A stretch of DNA of 64,000 nt from Phymorhynchus buccinoides (taxonomy: Eukaryota; Mollusca; Gastropoda; Neogastropoda; Raphitomidae), in NCBI GenBank assembly GCA_017654935.2, contig CM065699.1, forward strand, positions 10,217,622 to 10,281,621. The letters run 5' to 3'. Positions 45,601 through 52,850 of this stretch are shown piece after piece (position 1 is the first letter of the stretch; each line of letters starts with the position of its first letter). Made by a program: the position numbers and the translations under genes. The notes below the pieces were generated by a model. The model was given only the letters and a program-made list of their open reading frames with translations, made no database searches and was not told the origin of the DNA.

Positions 45601-46598
45601 GAAATTTGGGGGACCAAACTTTTATTTTGAGTTAACCGATTTTTCGAGATATAAAATTTTTTAAAAAAGATAAACATCGACATATGTATACTCAGTGGGG
45701 AACATCGGAAGAGTCTATGCTTCTAAACAGCAAAGAAAATTACTTGTCAATCATTGAGTGTTCATTCCATGATAATAAGTTCATTTGAAATCCTAACCAT
45801 TGGAGAGGAAAGATTACACTACTTACAATCACTTAATCTAGGACAGTTTGCTAAACTTTTCTGTTCCGTGCATAAATTAACAAAAGGCCATGCTTTGGAA
45901 GCGTTATTGAGCATTTGCCAGCCCCAGGTGTACTTAATCTACTGCTAAAAGTTTGTTCCGTATAAATTAGGCTGCTTTGGAAAATATCGAGCATTTGCCA
46001 GCGTTGTCTTTTTTGTGTCACCAGATTCACCAAGATCGGTCAGATTATCTTGTCAAAATGACAGCCATATTGTTTTTGTGTACTCGCAGAGTTATTTCTC
46101 CTTGAGTACACAAATTTATACAATATGGCTTCTGTTTTGACACAAAAAAGACAACGCTGGCAAATGCCAAATATTTTCCAAAGCAGCCTAATTTATACAT
46201 GTAGTAGAAGTACATGTAGTAGAATAGATTTCACAACTGAATTTTCTTCCAACTAAATCGTTGGATAGCGTGAGGCGTCTCTGTACCATGATTTTCCGTT
46301 GCTGTAGAAAATCGATTGTACAGCTCTGACTGCATTATACTATTTATAGACCCCAAGTTCTGGTGAGTGCCAACCACTGATAAACGCCATTCCAGCTACT
46401 GTAGCATTGCAACGGTCAGTAATGTCCTGAGACCCCAGTCATAGGACATAGTCCAACTAAAGCTGAAAATGTCCTGTTCTCTCCTGTCAGGACAAATAAA
46501 ATGTTAACACTGGCGGGTTTTGCCCTCTTGATTTTTGCAAGAGGGTACAGGGGATTTTTCCTCTCACTTTGCACTAGGCCTTACGTTCTAAACGTGGA

Positions 46599-46629
<31 letters not shown>

Positions 46630-49600
46630 CATGTGCCCATGCACTTTAGCATATGTTAAACCCAGTGGCAACGAAAAAGTTGTCATTTGGTCAAAATTTT
46701 CCCCCCTCTCCCCAATTCCTTCCTTATCATTCACACAAAAATCGCAGGCAAAAAAACCAAAAAACAAAAAGAATGGGTGGCGCGCCTCTGGCTGCGACGC
46801 ACTCTCCAGGTAGGAGCAACCCGAATTTCACAGAGACGCCTCTGTGACGTACCTAAGCTAAAATTTAACCCCCCTCTCCCCTTCCTTCCTCATCAGTCAC
46901 AAAAAAAAAAAAACAATGGGTGGCGGGCCTCTGGCTGCGATGCGCTCTCCAGGTGGGAGCAACCCGAATTTCACAGAGACGCCTCTGTGACTATAAAGTA
47001 CGTAATACTTAATACCTAATTGTCCTACTGATTTTTCTTGTCTTAGGACAGTTTGTCCTGTCACTTTTCCATCCTTGGTGCATCACTTCAGGGTAATAAC
47101 AAAAGTTCTGCCATCAGGTATGTGGGGAAGCGTTACCGCAGAGGTCGGCGAGCACCAGAGGTGTACATGCAGGATGTGGTGTGTCAGATGTTGGCCGGAT
47201 ACTACGTCACCCGCTTCAACCAGTCCCTCCAAAACTGCCCCCTGGACATTTTGCAGGTAGTTCTCCGACTGTCTATGTCTCTCTCTCTCTCTCTCTTTCT
47301 CTCCCTCTGTGTGTGACTGTCTATTCTCTCTCTCCCTCTGTGTGTGTGTATGTGTGTGTATGCGGTTGTTGATAACTGGTATTCATAGATTCTGGTCTGT
47401 GTATGTATGTAGATGAAATTTTTTTTTTTTTTTTTTTTTTTCTCATTTTTCTTATTGTGTTGTTGATGAAATGAAAAAAAGCCTGTACTGTGCTTATTCT
47501 TTTCTAACATTAAAAAAAAATTCGGTTTCATTCATTCTCTCTCATTGGTGGGAGGGTGTGTGTGTGTTCCATTCTTATGTCAAAACTACCCAAGTTTCGC
47601 ATAAAATTACGTCATTGCTGACGAAAGTTGCAATGACATTTTCCTGAAATCCGTCATCCTGAGAATTTGTGTCTGACTTTTTAACACTATAAAAACCGGA
47701 AACCACCAGAAGCCACAAGTTTTGGCACTCCAAAAAAACAGGTTCCCGGCTTATGCTGGAAATTTAATATCCCCTATATTTGTATGACTTCACTTGTCAT
47801 CCGTTTTTGGGGTGTTTTTTTTAATACTGTGTTTGCATCACTTAGGTTCAGTTTCTGAGCGCCGCCCACCTCCAACTGTTGACGGCGGAGGGTCAGGTGT
47901 TTGACTGGATGAACGTGGAGCCGTTCCTGCAGGGCAGCTTTCTAAAGCTGACCAACAACCTGCGCTTTGTGTCCACCGCCCGCAAGGATGAGCGGGGCGT
48001 GGAGGTGGCCACTGCGCTGTCCCATTTCTCTTGGGTCGAGACGCGCGGGGCTCTGATGATGGTGGACATGCAAGGTTTGGATTGTTTGTATGCTAAGATA
48101 CGTATACACTCACAGATAAACACGCATACAGACAGACTTATATACCAGGGGCGTAGCATCTATATCAGGCGCTCAGGCTAGAACCTGACCACTTTTTTCA
48201 CCCAAAACAGAGTTAATTTAACCCTTTCATCGCCACAAGCCTCTTGGCACCACAATGATTTAACACCCATGTCACTGAAAGGCATCAGATGAGGGTCTGT
48301 TAACCAATGATTCTTAATTTGTGGAGGTAAGGATAGGCCCTATTTTATGCATGTCACAAAGGAACCCCCAATATGGCAGACAAAATATTTTCTCTACCCG
48401 GATAAGTTGAATGGTAAGTTTTGGCTGAGGAATGGCTAGCGTTGAAAGGGTTTTAAAGAACATACACACACCCAACCACACAAACTCACACACGCTTGCA
48501 CACACACACATGCATGCATGTTCTCTCTCCATTTCTTTCTTCCTATCTCTCAGTTATTATATATTTAGTTAGGATGTGCACTGCTGGTTGCTTTAAAAGG
48601 ATTCAGCATTATTCAAGACTGAACTATGGAGGCTAGGAGAGGAGATATTGAAAAGATACTAAGATAGATAAATCTCCATTAAAGGGATACGCCACCCCAC
48701 CCCCCACCCCCCAAATAAAATCTGTATAACTCCACCTAGTTAGTGAACCTATTTTCTTTGTGCTCTTTATTCTTGCAGGGATGGGCACAGTTGTCATAGG
48801 CGGCTTTGGTGGTGGGGTGGGGGTGTTTTAATGGAGAATTATCTACCTTTGTCTTTTTTTAAAGGAAACTTGAAGAAGAAAACCCCCAATACACTCAATC
48901 ATGGACTAAAAGTAATGACATTCCTATTTTCAAAGGATTCAGCATGTTTGTTATCATTATTACTATTGTAATGATGATTACGCAAAAGCAAAAGCAATGT
49001 CTCCTATCCTCTACCTCTCCTCCTCACATTTGACCTGGTGTTGCAGTACCTCCAGGACCTGCTCAGAGCATTGAATGATGGTTGGTTGATGGCTTGTCCC
49101 CTATGTGCTGTTTTGCAGCCCAGTGGACGTACAACCTAACTTCCATTCATTCTCCTCCTCACACAATCATCATCATCATTGTTGTGATTATTGATATTCG
49201 TCCGTGAAATTCAAAAACCTCATATCTCAATTTTGGTAGTTTTGAGAAAAATGAAAATAACTGTTTTAAAAATTTACAGTGTTGACCACAATTCATGAAT
49301 ATGTTCAAGACAATGCGAGTTCAGTCCTGCATTTCGTTAAAATTACTTTTGGATTTTTTGTTAGACTTGAAAAGAACGAAGATACGAGGTTTTTGTCCTT
49401 AACTAGATCTGAATTTGGGACTTACGAGTTTTTCTTCTATTTTCACAACCTCATTTACCCCAGATAGAAAGTCGTTAGAGATACGAGCTTTTGGTGGAAG
49501 GTGGCGGGAAAAATTAGAGAGCTGACTATGTATCTAACTCAAAAATCGAGATAGACAAGGTTTTTTAATTTCACTAACGTATTACCGTTGTTAAGGTTGG

Positions 49601-49804
49601 ATGCCAGCGGATGGGAAGGGCGTGGTCTTCCTGACGGACCCTGTTTTCCACACACGCAACATGAAGCAGTTTTCTAGCGGCGATCGGCACCTGGAGGGCA
49701 TGGCAGCTTTCTGGGCCAATCAGCATCCCCGTTGCAACCGCATCTGTCAGTTCCTGGGATTGGACGGCACTAGGCCAGACAATGGTGGTGGCGCTAGTGT
49801 GTAA
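30669..49804 (+). CDS. ALPK1: ALPK1-like alpha-protein kinase gene (complete, 12 coding exons)
   Basis: Coding exons: 30723-30771, 31980-32206, 33491-33573, 37520-37683, 39944-40033, 40895-41160, 41531-41712, 42918-44266, 44634-44787, 47118-47256, 47846-48074 and 49596-49804. They total 3141 nt, all phases agree, and the product is 1046 aa (human ALPK1 is about 1240). Residues ~40-300 match the ALPK1 N-terminal ADP-heptose-sensing domain, including APQVILRQAR at 144-153. Residues ~354-803 are a Ser-rich linker. Residues ~805-1040 are the alpha-kinase domain: LWSAQTTLAY, RYVGKRY (candidate ATP-binding Lys859), SHFSW (His961), VDMQGW (Asp975), DGKGVVFLTDP, and a zinc-type HPRCNRIC (His1021, Cys1024, Cys1028). 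In vertebrates ALPK1 binds bacterial ADP-heptose in the cytosol and phosphorylates TIFA to activate NF-kB. An acceptor at 30668-30669 shows that a 5' untranslated exon lies upstream. Confidence 0.9.
30723..30771 (+). CDS. ALPK1: ALPK1 coding exon 1 (start)
   Basis: The exon begins at 30670 after acceptor CTCCCAACAG. The first ATG of the compatible frame is at 30723 and gives MSSVMEDFGVSRKLNL, ending in phase 1 at TTTGG|GTAAGT. A longer open frame through the same exon (VINLLDLEVAREDQF...) ends in phase 2 and would not join exon 2 in frame, so the ATG frame is preferred. Confidence 0.65.
30790..30840. repeat. (GT)n microsatellite
   Basis: About 24 GT units starting 19 bp after the donor of ALPK1 coding exon 1. 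Confidence 0.95.
30945..31395. repeat. Inverted duplication around poly-C / poly-G
   Basis: The left arm 30945-31075 (AAGATGTGCCACGCCCCC, TTTTTGCCTTTCTTACCAAA, TTTTCAGCTAATTATCTTT) is repeated inverted at 31250-31395, with about 85% matching bases by eye. Between the arms are a C-run (31121-31142) and a G-run (31211-31239) that are also complementary. It lies in ALPK1 intron 1. Confidence 0.8.
31573..31816. mobile_element. piggyBac-type MITE (CCCTTTCACCGCCA family)
   Basis: TTAACCCTTTCACCGCCA at the left and TGGCGGTGAAAGGGCTAA at the right. About 244 bp, in ALPK1 intron 1. Confidence 0.82.
31980..32206 (+). CDS. ALPK1: ALPK1 exon 2 (N-terminal domain)
   Basis: 227 bp between TTTTTCCCAACAG| and TTTAT|GTGGGT. 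It encodes VLQAVWGDQATDSDLVSS..., then KWLPLLPAPISQQITLALN, then QERPFLPPDVTPEMM. The LLP...I..A...RPF.P pattern aligns with human ALPK1 around its LLPSELRTLI..WPFVP segment. Phe65 aligns with the Phe61 of the ligand pocket. Confidence 0.82.
32321..32538. mobile_element. MITE, AATGAGGCTTTATAC family, copy 2
   Basis: Same internal blocks as the 12570 copy (TTCTCTGCCCC, AAGATTATC.CCCTTG, GTCGAC or CGG changes). The right terminus is decayed (AAGCTTCATT). Confidence 0.75.
32620..32760. repeat. Small foldback
   Basis: CATTCAAATGTCCCCAACTT and CAATTTGGGGACATTTGTAT are inverted arms about 40 bp apart. ALPK1 intron 2. Confidence 0.5.
33491..33573 (+). CDS. ALPK1: ALPK1 exon 3
   Basis: 83 bp between TTCTTTTCAG| and TTACAG|GTAGGG. 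It encodes CCIDFAMQAKDYPVAAALIY followed by VVDRACYR. It matches the 'aaaAIVFLVDRFLY' helix of vertebrate ALPK1. Arg116 here corresponds to a pocket arginine. Confidence 0.85.
33734..33815 (+). mobile_element. Retrotransposon ORF C-terminal fragment, 5' part
   Basis: FLDHIEQQRVKWFGHLARMP followed by SNQLALRAYNTMYSGFRA. The V-K-W-F-G-H-L-x-R-M motif is typical of the C terminus of non-LTR reverse transcriptase proteins. It runs straight into the 76-bp array. Confidence 0.75.
33816..35640 (+). repeat. 76-bp minisatellite grown from a retrotransposon tail
   Basis: About 24 tandem units (for example GGTACTCAGG at 33907 and 33983). Each reads GGTACTCAGGCTTTAGAGCC, AGAGGAAGACCAAGACGTCG and ATGGAGTGATGGGGTGGCAG. 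One frame gives YSGFRARGRPRRRWSDGVAD, the RPR.RW.DG block of RT C termini. 76 is not a multiple of 3, so the array cannot be read through. ALPK1 intron 3. Confidence 0.93.
35641..35725 (+). mobile_element. Retrotransposon ORF C-terminal fragment, 3' part
   Basis: The last unit continues into AHNLTMLRATHLAADRQLYL, then PATP and a stop. It completes the retrotransposon tail that begins at 33734, so the array is an internal expansion. Confidence 0.7.
35826..35896 (+). repeat. Short dispersed repeat, pair of 15950-16032
   Basis: CAGGACTTTACTGGTGTTGC and ACTGCCTCTGGGCATTGCC, then GTTCCCACCATCTTTG. Confidence 0.6.
36074..36837. mobile_element. pogo/Tigger-like non-autonomous element (764 bp)
   Basis: TA-flanked inverted ends TACAGTGGAATCCGCTTTAT and ATAAAGCGGATTCCACTGTA, with GGCC-containing subterminal repeats (ATCGGCCAA). 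A (CA)n at 36593-36662 lies inside. No transposase frame. ALPK1 intron 3. Confidence 0.8.
37109..37503 (+). mobile_element. LINE 3' fragment with tail
   Basis: VPSIWNSLPYEL, LRSAKSFKSFKTALKKLTSS is an RT C-terminal tail. Then follow AAGCGCCCTGAGCTC, GCGCTCTATAAATATTAG and (TTA)n. Its tail ends 17 bp before ALPK1 exon 4. Confidence 0.8.
37520..37683 (+). CDS. ALPK1: ALPK1 exon 4 (ligand-pocket arginines)
   Basis: 164 bp from TGCATTCAG| to CCAGAG|GTTGGT. It encodes FGKSSALLRLVDAISQASP, then LTAIAPQVILRQARVMKDSG, then DLHTAMRILNAVITR. The APQV.IRQAR signature is the most recognisable stretch of the ALPK1 N-terminal domain, and both arginines (Arg150, Arg153) are present. A MITE begins 44 bp after the donor. 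Confidence 0.9.
37727..37944. mobile_element. MITE, CAGACCTGTTTAC family, copy 1
   Basis: About 218 bp with inverted ends CAGACCTGTTTAC and GTAAACAGGTCTG. Internal TTCTACTCAATTTGGACCTC is shared by all copies. Confidence 0.82.
38060..38420 (-). repeat. R2 dispersed repeat, reverse copy
   Basis: GTTCCCCCACCTTCTGGA, GTCTACTATCTTTCTGACTT, GCGGGGAGACCAGTGAAAAC and GGCCATATGGCCTGGGA match 58000-58292 in reverse. It ends in (AAG)n at 38402-38417. ALPK1 intron 4. Confidence 0.78.
38425..38475 (+). pseudogene. ALPK1: Duplicated piece of ALPK1 exon 4
   Basis: GAGATCTGCACACC..CCATGAGAGTCCTGAATGCCGTTATTACTAGAGGTTTGTCA repeats the last ~50 bp of exon 4 and its donor (37637-37690), separated by the MITE and R2 copies. 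It has no acceptor of its own and is not needed by the in-phase gene model, so it is a partial exon duplicate. Confidence 0.75.
38530..38995. repeat. AAACCGGTT-rich dispersed element
   Basis: Clusters of AACCGGTTTGAACC and AAAACCGGTTCGAA at both sides (38543-38620 and 38900-38985), with AACCAAGGG-like outer pieces, suggest a TIR element with interior GT-rich DNA. Class not recognised. Confidence 0.45.
39326..39760. repeat. About 105-bp minisatellite, four units
   Basis: The unit has TTCCATTCATGGAGCCACCC, ACACATTCACTCCACCCGTG, then TTCTTTACGGCGTGTAGGG. Starts near 39336, 39439, 39544 and 39648. Each unit contains the small palindrome CACTCCACCCGTGGAGTG. ALPK1 intron 4. Confidence 0.88.
39944..40033 (+). 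CDS. ALPK1: ALPK1 exon 5
   Basis: 90 bp from TTTTTATTCCAG| to CCTGG|GTGAGC. It encodes RRWDYKSEEQYENTKAVCVQ followed by IKGQILHNLG. It matches the human segment ending VQSVCIQIRGQILQKLG. Phase 1 in and out. Confidence 0.88.
40267..40745. mobile_element. 'GCGGCTTATA' TIR element
   Basis: Left TACCGTAAAATGCGGACCAT, right CTTATAGTCCAGTTTTTACT, and internal GCGGCTTAT repeats. Related in design to the 54174 element. ALPK1 intron 5. Confidence 0.55.
40895..41160 (+). CDS. ALPK1: ALPK1 exon 6
   Basis: 266 bp from CCGCTGAACAG| to AATCAG|GTAAAC. It encodes LWKEAVPPLVESVHSFHF, VGDAKGKSSSLALLSRCLKK, then a helical run to LIENLGATVYLAHNQ. Asp226 and Lys228 (DAK) sit where vertebrate ALPK1 has the Asp/Lys pair (human 231 and 233) that contacts the sugar nucleotide. 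Confidence 0.87.
41402..41505 (-). repeat. SINE S1 fragment, reverse
   Basis: Reverse of the conserved S1 body: CATGGGCACACGGGACCTC and GGTTTATCGTCTCATCCG read backwards. It stops about 25 bp before ALPK1 exon 7. Confidence 0.75.
41531..41712 (+). CDS. ALPK1: ALPK1 exon 7
   Basis: 182 bp ending at ATGACCAG|GTATGC, phase 0 in and 2 out. It encodes QHIMRTLSLPDAQMVADESL followed by LMFTIQHRHMTHRQKLDQYQ. The acceptor (TATGCGCAAG|) lacks a pyrimidine tract and follows closely on a reversed SINE piece (about 41402-41505), so the exact start is the weakest junction in the gene. Confidence 0.75.
41733..42345 (+). repeat. tRNA-derived SINE interrupted by a MITE
   Basis: The head GCTGTGGCTCAGTTGGTTTA has an A-box look. 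It is followed by GTGTCTTTGGGAAAGGCACT and CACCTAGGTGTAAATGG. After the MITE (41890-42110) it continues with GTCCTTCGGATGAGG and AAAACCGAGGTCCCGTGTGC. ALPK1 intron 7. Confidence 0.7.
41890..42110. mobile_element. MITE, CAGACCTGTTTAC family, copy 2
   Basis: Inverted ends CAGACCTGTTTACTC and GGTAACCAGGTCTG. It is inserted in the SINE. Confidence 0.82.
42758..42897. repeat. Tandem duplication before ALPK1 exon 8
   Basis: Two units of ~78 bp share ATAGCATTCTGGAT.GTA, GG.GGTAGTGAT.GTAAATA and AACGCAC. It ends 20 bp before the exon 8 acceptor. Confidence 0.8.
42918..44266 (+). CDS. ALPK1: ALPK1 exon 8, Ser-rich linker
   Basis: 1349 bp from GTACTGAACAG| to CATA|GTAAGT. The first ~90 codons (SLEVYLAFVRAIFIISLTLH ... 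SVRRMNGALALLGLS) finish the helical N-terminal domain. The remaining ~350 are low complexity, dominated by serine clusters (SSSSSTAPTSSSSSSQSSK type) with Asp/Glu near the kinase. Vertebrate ALPK1 also has a long poorly conserved linker at this place. Confidence 0.85.
44634..44787 (+). CDS. ALPK1: ALPK1 exon 9 (alpha-kinase start)
   Basis: 154 bp from TTGTGAACAG| to GGGAAG|GTAGCA. It encodes AVLMNYNPLTGLWSAQTTLA followed by TKGTHRDVFQVSFLHQDEPL. The LW.AQ and F.V..LHQ.E.LGR motifs match the N-lobe of ALPK1 kinases. Confidence 0.9.
44854..45522 (+). mobile_element. Deleted piggyBac-like element
   Basis: TTAAACCTCTTAGCACG at the left and GTGCCAAGAGGGTTAA at the right: TTAA flanks with a ~13-bp imperfect inverted end. 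Inside, the acidic frame MSDQSSDCEDDTSDEYVADS (from 45066) to a stop at 45142 looks like the N terminus of a piggyBac transposase with the rest deleted. ALPK1 intron 9. Confidence 0.6.
45583..45680. repeat. Fragment of a TIR element terminus
   Basis: ACAGTGAAAATCGGGTAAGT, GTTAACCGATTTTTCGAG looks like one subterminal region of a pogo-type element. The other end was not found. Confidence 0.35.
45950..46205. repeat. Foldback element
   Basis: Arms CCGTATAAATTAGGCTGCTT, TTGCCAGCGTTGTCTTTTTT and GTGTCA are inverted at 46139-46198. A partial third copy (GAGCATTTGCCAGCC) is at 45909. ALPK1 intron 9. Confidence 0.78.
46540..46995 (+). repeat. SINE S1, body with duplicated tail
   Basis: CTTTCGGATGAGACGATAAA, CCGAGGTCCCATGTGCCC, AGTGGCAACGAAAAAGTTGT, then the tail block CTCTGGCTGCGACGCACTC with CAACCCGAATTTCACAGAG occurs twice (46780-46845 and 46920-46990). 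ALPK1 intron 9. Confidence 0.8.
47118..47256 (+). CDS. ALPK1: ALPK1 exon 10 (ATP-binding lysine)
   Basis: 139 bp from CTGCCATCAG| to TTGCAG|GTAGTT. It encodes YVGKRYRRGRRAPEVYMQDV followed by VCQMLAGYYVTRFNQSL. Lys859 in YVGKRY aligns with the essential kinase lysine of human ALPK1 (Lys1067), and the A..YVT.FN.. helix matches as well. Confidence 0.9.
47279..47440. repeat. (CT)n, (GT)n and poly-T tract
   Basis: Low-complexity DNA after ALPK1 exon 10: CT 47279-47340, GT 47338-47362, T-run 47418-47441. Confidence 0.9.
47846..48074 (+). CDS. ALPK1: ALPK1 exon 11 (kinase core)
   Basis: 229 bp from CATCACTTAG| to TGCAAG|GTTTGG. It encodes QFLSAAHLQLLTAEGQVFDW, MNVEPFLQGSFLKLTNNLRF and ALSHFSWVETRGALMMVDMQ. 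The VEP...G.F.KL.NN element, the zinc-site His961 and the catalytic Asp975 of the D-x-Q-G motif are all present. Confidence 0.92.
48218..48456. mobile_element. piggyBac-type MITE (CCCTTTCRCCGCCA family)
   Basis: TTAACCCTTTCATCGCCAC to GCGTTGAAAGGGTTTTAA, about 239 bp. ALPK1 intron 11. Confidence 0.8.
48457..49595. other. ALPK1 intron 11, rest
   Basis: CA-rich 48465-48520, a C-rich patch at 48692-48712, a G-rich patch near 48810-48830, otherwise AT-rich. No exon or named repeat seen. Confidence 0.4.
49596..49804 (+). CDS. ALPK1: ALPK1 exon 12 and stop
   Basis: 209 bp from ACCGTTGTTAAG| to the stop TAA (49802-49804). It encodes GWMPADGKGVVFLTDPVFHT, then FWANQHPRCNRICQFLGLDG, then a short Gly/Ser tail. 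H-x2-C-x3-C supplies the remaining zinc ligands of the alpha-kinase fold. No clear AATAAA lies close behind; ATTAAA occurs near 50344. Confidence 0.92.
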
Positions 49805-49849
49805 GATTTTGTGGGATGAGTTGTTAGATTTGGTTGGCTGGGTACTGCT

Positions 49850-50240
49850 GAATAGGAACTGTTCGGAAATAATTAAGGGGAGTAATTACATGGTGTGTGG
49901 GAGTGATCTTGCCTAATTCAATCGGTCAAACAGGGGAAGTTACTCTACCATCAGGTAGATCCCCAGCCCTCGCTTCGTGTGTTTGAGTAGACATATAGCA
50001 CTGTGCGTCATTCTAAAATTTATGTCGTTTATATTTTTACGTCACATTTTGCAAGTTCTATAAGTTTATGGGTAATGGCAACCCCTCATTTTTCTAAAAA
50101 AAATATTTGTAAGACTCGCATCCTGTGTTTCAAGCTTCGCCGCCATGCCGCCAGGGTTGCTATGTTTTTGACTAAGTCGAGGTAATCAACTCTAATTTTC
50201 ACGAAGTGCTCTTCCCCTAGTTTTTTCTCTCCTGAAAATC
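49850..50240 (+). repeat. Duplicated block, copy 1
   Basis: GGAACTGTTCGGAAATAATT, AAGGGGAGTAATTACATGGT and CAGGGGAAGTTACTCTACCA, then CCCCAGCCCTCGCTTCGTGT. It repeats in the same orientation at 51110-51500. Probably the 3' part of an unnamed dispersed repeat; it lies in the likely 3' UTR region of ALPK1. Confidence 0.75.
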
Positions 50241-50833
50241 GTCTTATTAGTAATCTATGCAAAGTAACCATATGATAATAATGTTGATTTGGAAATTTCA
50301 ATGAGTTCAACAGAGTGATGTGATAATTTTTTTTATTTTTTTTATTAAATTGATAACATCTCAATGTGTTTGTAGTTCATAGGTTCTAATCGAAATATAT
50401 CTTTCGTTTTGTTGTTGGAGGGTGCTAATGCGTTGCTGATCTATTCAAAGGAATCATATGATATAATAGAACTGGAAAATTGTGTCATGATTTTAGCACT
50501 TGATGGTCGATGCGATAACTTCTTTGTTTTCGATTCTCATTTAGTAAATGATCGCATGACAATGTGTTTGTAAATTTTTATTTGTAAAGAAGATAATTAT
50601 ATGATTTTGTTGAGTTTTACAAATGAGTCAAATTTTGAAATAATTTTGTGATTGTGTGTTGTTGTTTTTATGCAATATCAGTCTGATGTGATTTTGTTGA
50701 GTTTTACAAATTAGTCATATTTTGAAGTATTTTTGTGATTGCGTGTTGTTTTTATGTAATATCAGTCTGATCGTAAAAGAATTTTGTTGAAGTGCTTAAA
50801 TTATGTCATGTTTTGAACAGAATTATGTGATAG

Positions 50834-51013
50834 TACAGTGGAACCTCCCTTATAAGACCTCCCATTATAAGACTCCCTCCCACATAAGACCTACTTCTCT
50901 GAGACATTGTCCTTCTTTGTAAGTATTAAAATTACCTCCCTTATAAGACCCCTCCTTTATAAGACCTCATTTTGGATGATTTTTGAAGGTCTTATAAGGG
51001 AGGTTCCACTGTA
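50834..51013. mobile_element. CTTATAAG-family MITE, shortest intact copy (180 bp)
   Basis: TACAGTGGAACCTCCCTTAT to ATAAGGGAGGTTCCACTGTA: 20-bp perfect inverted ends with TA. Internal TAAGACCTCATTTTGGATGA. It sits between the two duplicated blocks. Confidence 0.88.
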
Positions 51014-51109
51014 GTATAAACTAACCTTGATGGCAGGGATTATAGGTCCTTGTACACGTACAAATGAAACAGAAACTGACCTTGGCTTTTTCCCCAGACT
51101 GAAGCTGTA

Positions 51110-51500
51110 ATAGGAATTGTTCGGAAATAATTAAGGGGAGTAATTTCATGGTGTGTGGGAGTGATCTCACCTAATTCCATCGGTCAAACAGGGGAAGTTA
51201 CTCTACCATCAGGTAAATCCCCAGCCCTCGCTTCGTGTGTTTGAGGAGACACACAGCATGTAGAACGCAGTGCGTCATTCTAAAATTGATGTAATTTATA
51301 TTTTTACGTCACAGTTTGCAAGTTCTATCACTTTGTAGCAACTGGCCACCCCTTATTTTTCTAAAAAAAAATGTTTGCAAGTCGCTGACTGGCATCCTGC
51401 GATTTCAAGCTTCGCCGCCATGGTTGCTATAGTTTTGACCGAGTAAGTCGAGGTAATCAACTCTAATTTTTATGAAGTGCTCTCCCCTAGTTTTTTAAAA
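51110..51500 (+). repeat. Duplicated block, copy 2
   Basis: Same order of blocks as 49850-50240, with small indels (an extra GTAGAACGCA near 51260). Confidence 0.75.
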
Positions 51501-52030
51501 AATGAAAATCGTCTATTAGGGCTGCAGTGTGAGGAATAGACTTCTTCTTCACTTATGTAATTGTTTGGATTTTTTTTTTTTAACTTGTTTAGTTGTTCAT
51601 GCATTGTAATCAAAAGAATTGTACATTATGGCTGAAATGTAAAAGCTGTTCCAAATGTGTGGAACAATTACTGGTTTTAAAAGCAATTGTCATTTAGTTA
51701 TTAATCAAAAGAATTTTGCAATATAATTGCTGAGTTAATTAATATGATTTATATGTATTATATGATTTATATGTATTGTTTCTTTTTTAAAATGTGTATT
51801 GTTTTTAAATCAGTTATGGCTTGTTATAATAATTTTTTTTTATTTTTTAAATGCTTTGAAAGCTTTCCAGAAATGAGTCATTCAGTTTTTATTGCTTGTT
51901 ACCTTTTTGTGTTTATATTTGTTTTAAAATTTCCAAAGCAAAGTGCAGTTGGAGAAAGCTTAGTGTGTAGGCTCACTAGAGAGGGACCACATTGTTTCAC
52001 TTTGTACACAAGTAGACTGAAATGCTTGGG
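51501..52030. other. AT-rich, no gene
   Basis: T-rich sequence with short duplications (ATATGATTTATATGTATT). No coding signal or named repeat. Confidence 0.4.
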
Positions 52031-52390
52031 ATAACCAGCCACCGTGGCGTAGTGGTTAGCGTCGCGGACTACTGGCTGGGAGGTCACGGGTTCGAATCCC
52101 ATCAGGGGTTTTTTTCGGTCCTGGACCGACTCCTACCCAGAGTGAGTGGCTGTGGGCTCAATGGGAAGACTGAAACCACGCAGTCGAGCTTCATCCACTT
52201 AACGGATGCGATTCTGAGAGTGTTGCTCTAATTTCATGACCAATACTGCAGGTGTCTAGTTCTCGGGCCTGGTTAACGTCGGGATATCATTATGAAAGGA
52301 ATAGAATACAGCCCTGTCATGAAGTCTCAGACCGATGCGGAACTCCATAGCATCATCATCATCGTCATCCGCCTCATTTCCATCAATCAT
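52031..52390 (+). repeat. tRNA-derived SINE S2
   Basis: The head CCGTGGCGTAGTGGTTAGCG (A box) and GGTCACGGGTTCGAATCCC (B box) is followed by GTCCTGGACCGACTCC and CTTAACGGATGCGATTC. It ends in (ATC)n at 52350-52370. Too diverged outside the boxes to be a functional tRNA. Confidence 0.8.
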
Positions 52391-52419
52391 AAAAAAGAAA
52401 AAAAATCAAATTCTATGGC

Positions 52420-52850
52420 CTTGCATGCCCTATTCTCATGGTGACCTCAGTTTTGATTGCCAATCGAGTTTATGCCCTTGGTGCATTCGGGTCAAAGTCA
52501 TGGGGACCTGTATGCTCTGGGAAGCTGTCGATGGACGGACGTAGTGGCGCCCTCGGAGAAGGATCTCACTCATGCTGGCTCCGCGACCAAGACATTAGTG
52601 TCGTCAGTAGGGGGCTCAGTAGGTGGTGTCCTGCATACAGGCTCCACTAAACACCACCGAAATGACTCAGCAGCAGTGCAGTGTCTCCTCGGTTGGTTGC
52701 CTCCTGTTGGCCTAACATAGATTCGCTCCCCTTGGACTGCTGGTTTCGGATTCTGCGACTTGAACAAACTGGGGTGTGGCTACGAATTGGGACTCGGAAT
52801 GAGCAGCATGGGAGCAATGCCACTGTACGGCCCAGAAGATGAGACTGCTC
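52420..52850 (+). repeat. Dispersed repeat adjoining S2
   Basis: CCTTGGTGCATTCGGGTCAA, CGGACGTAGTGGCGCCCTC, CTCAGTAGGTGGTGTCC, then GCTCCCCTTGGACTGCTGGT, of which the last part recurs reversed at 10960-11105. Possibly a LINE UTR or a composite SINE. Confidence 0.65.

Noticed and set aside
52031..52110. A functional tRNA gene
   Set aside because: A and B boxes are present, but the cloverleaf does not pair cleanly and a conserved non-tRNA body follows, so it is a SINE head. The same applies to 21248, 23190, 41733 and 60377.
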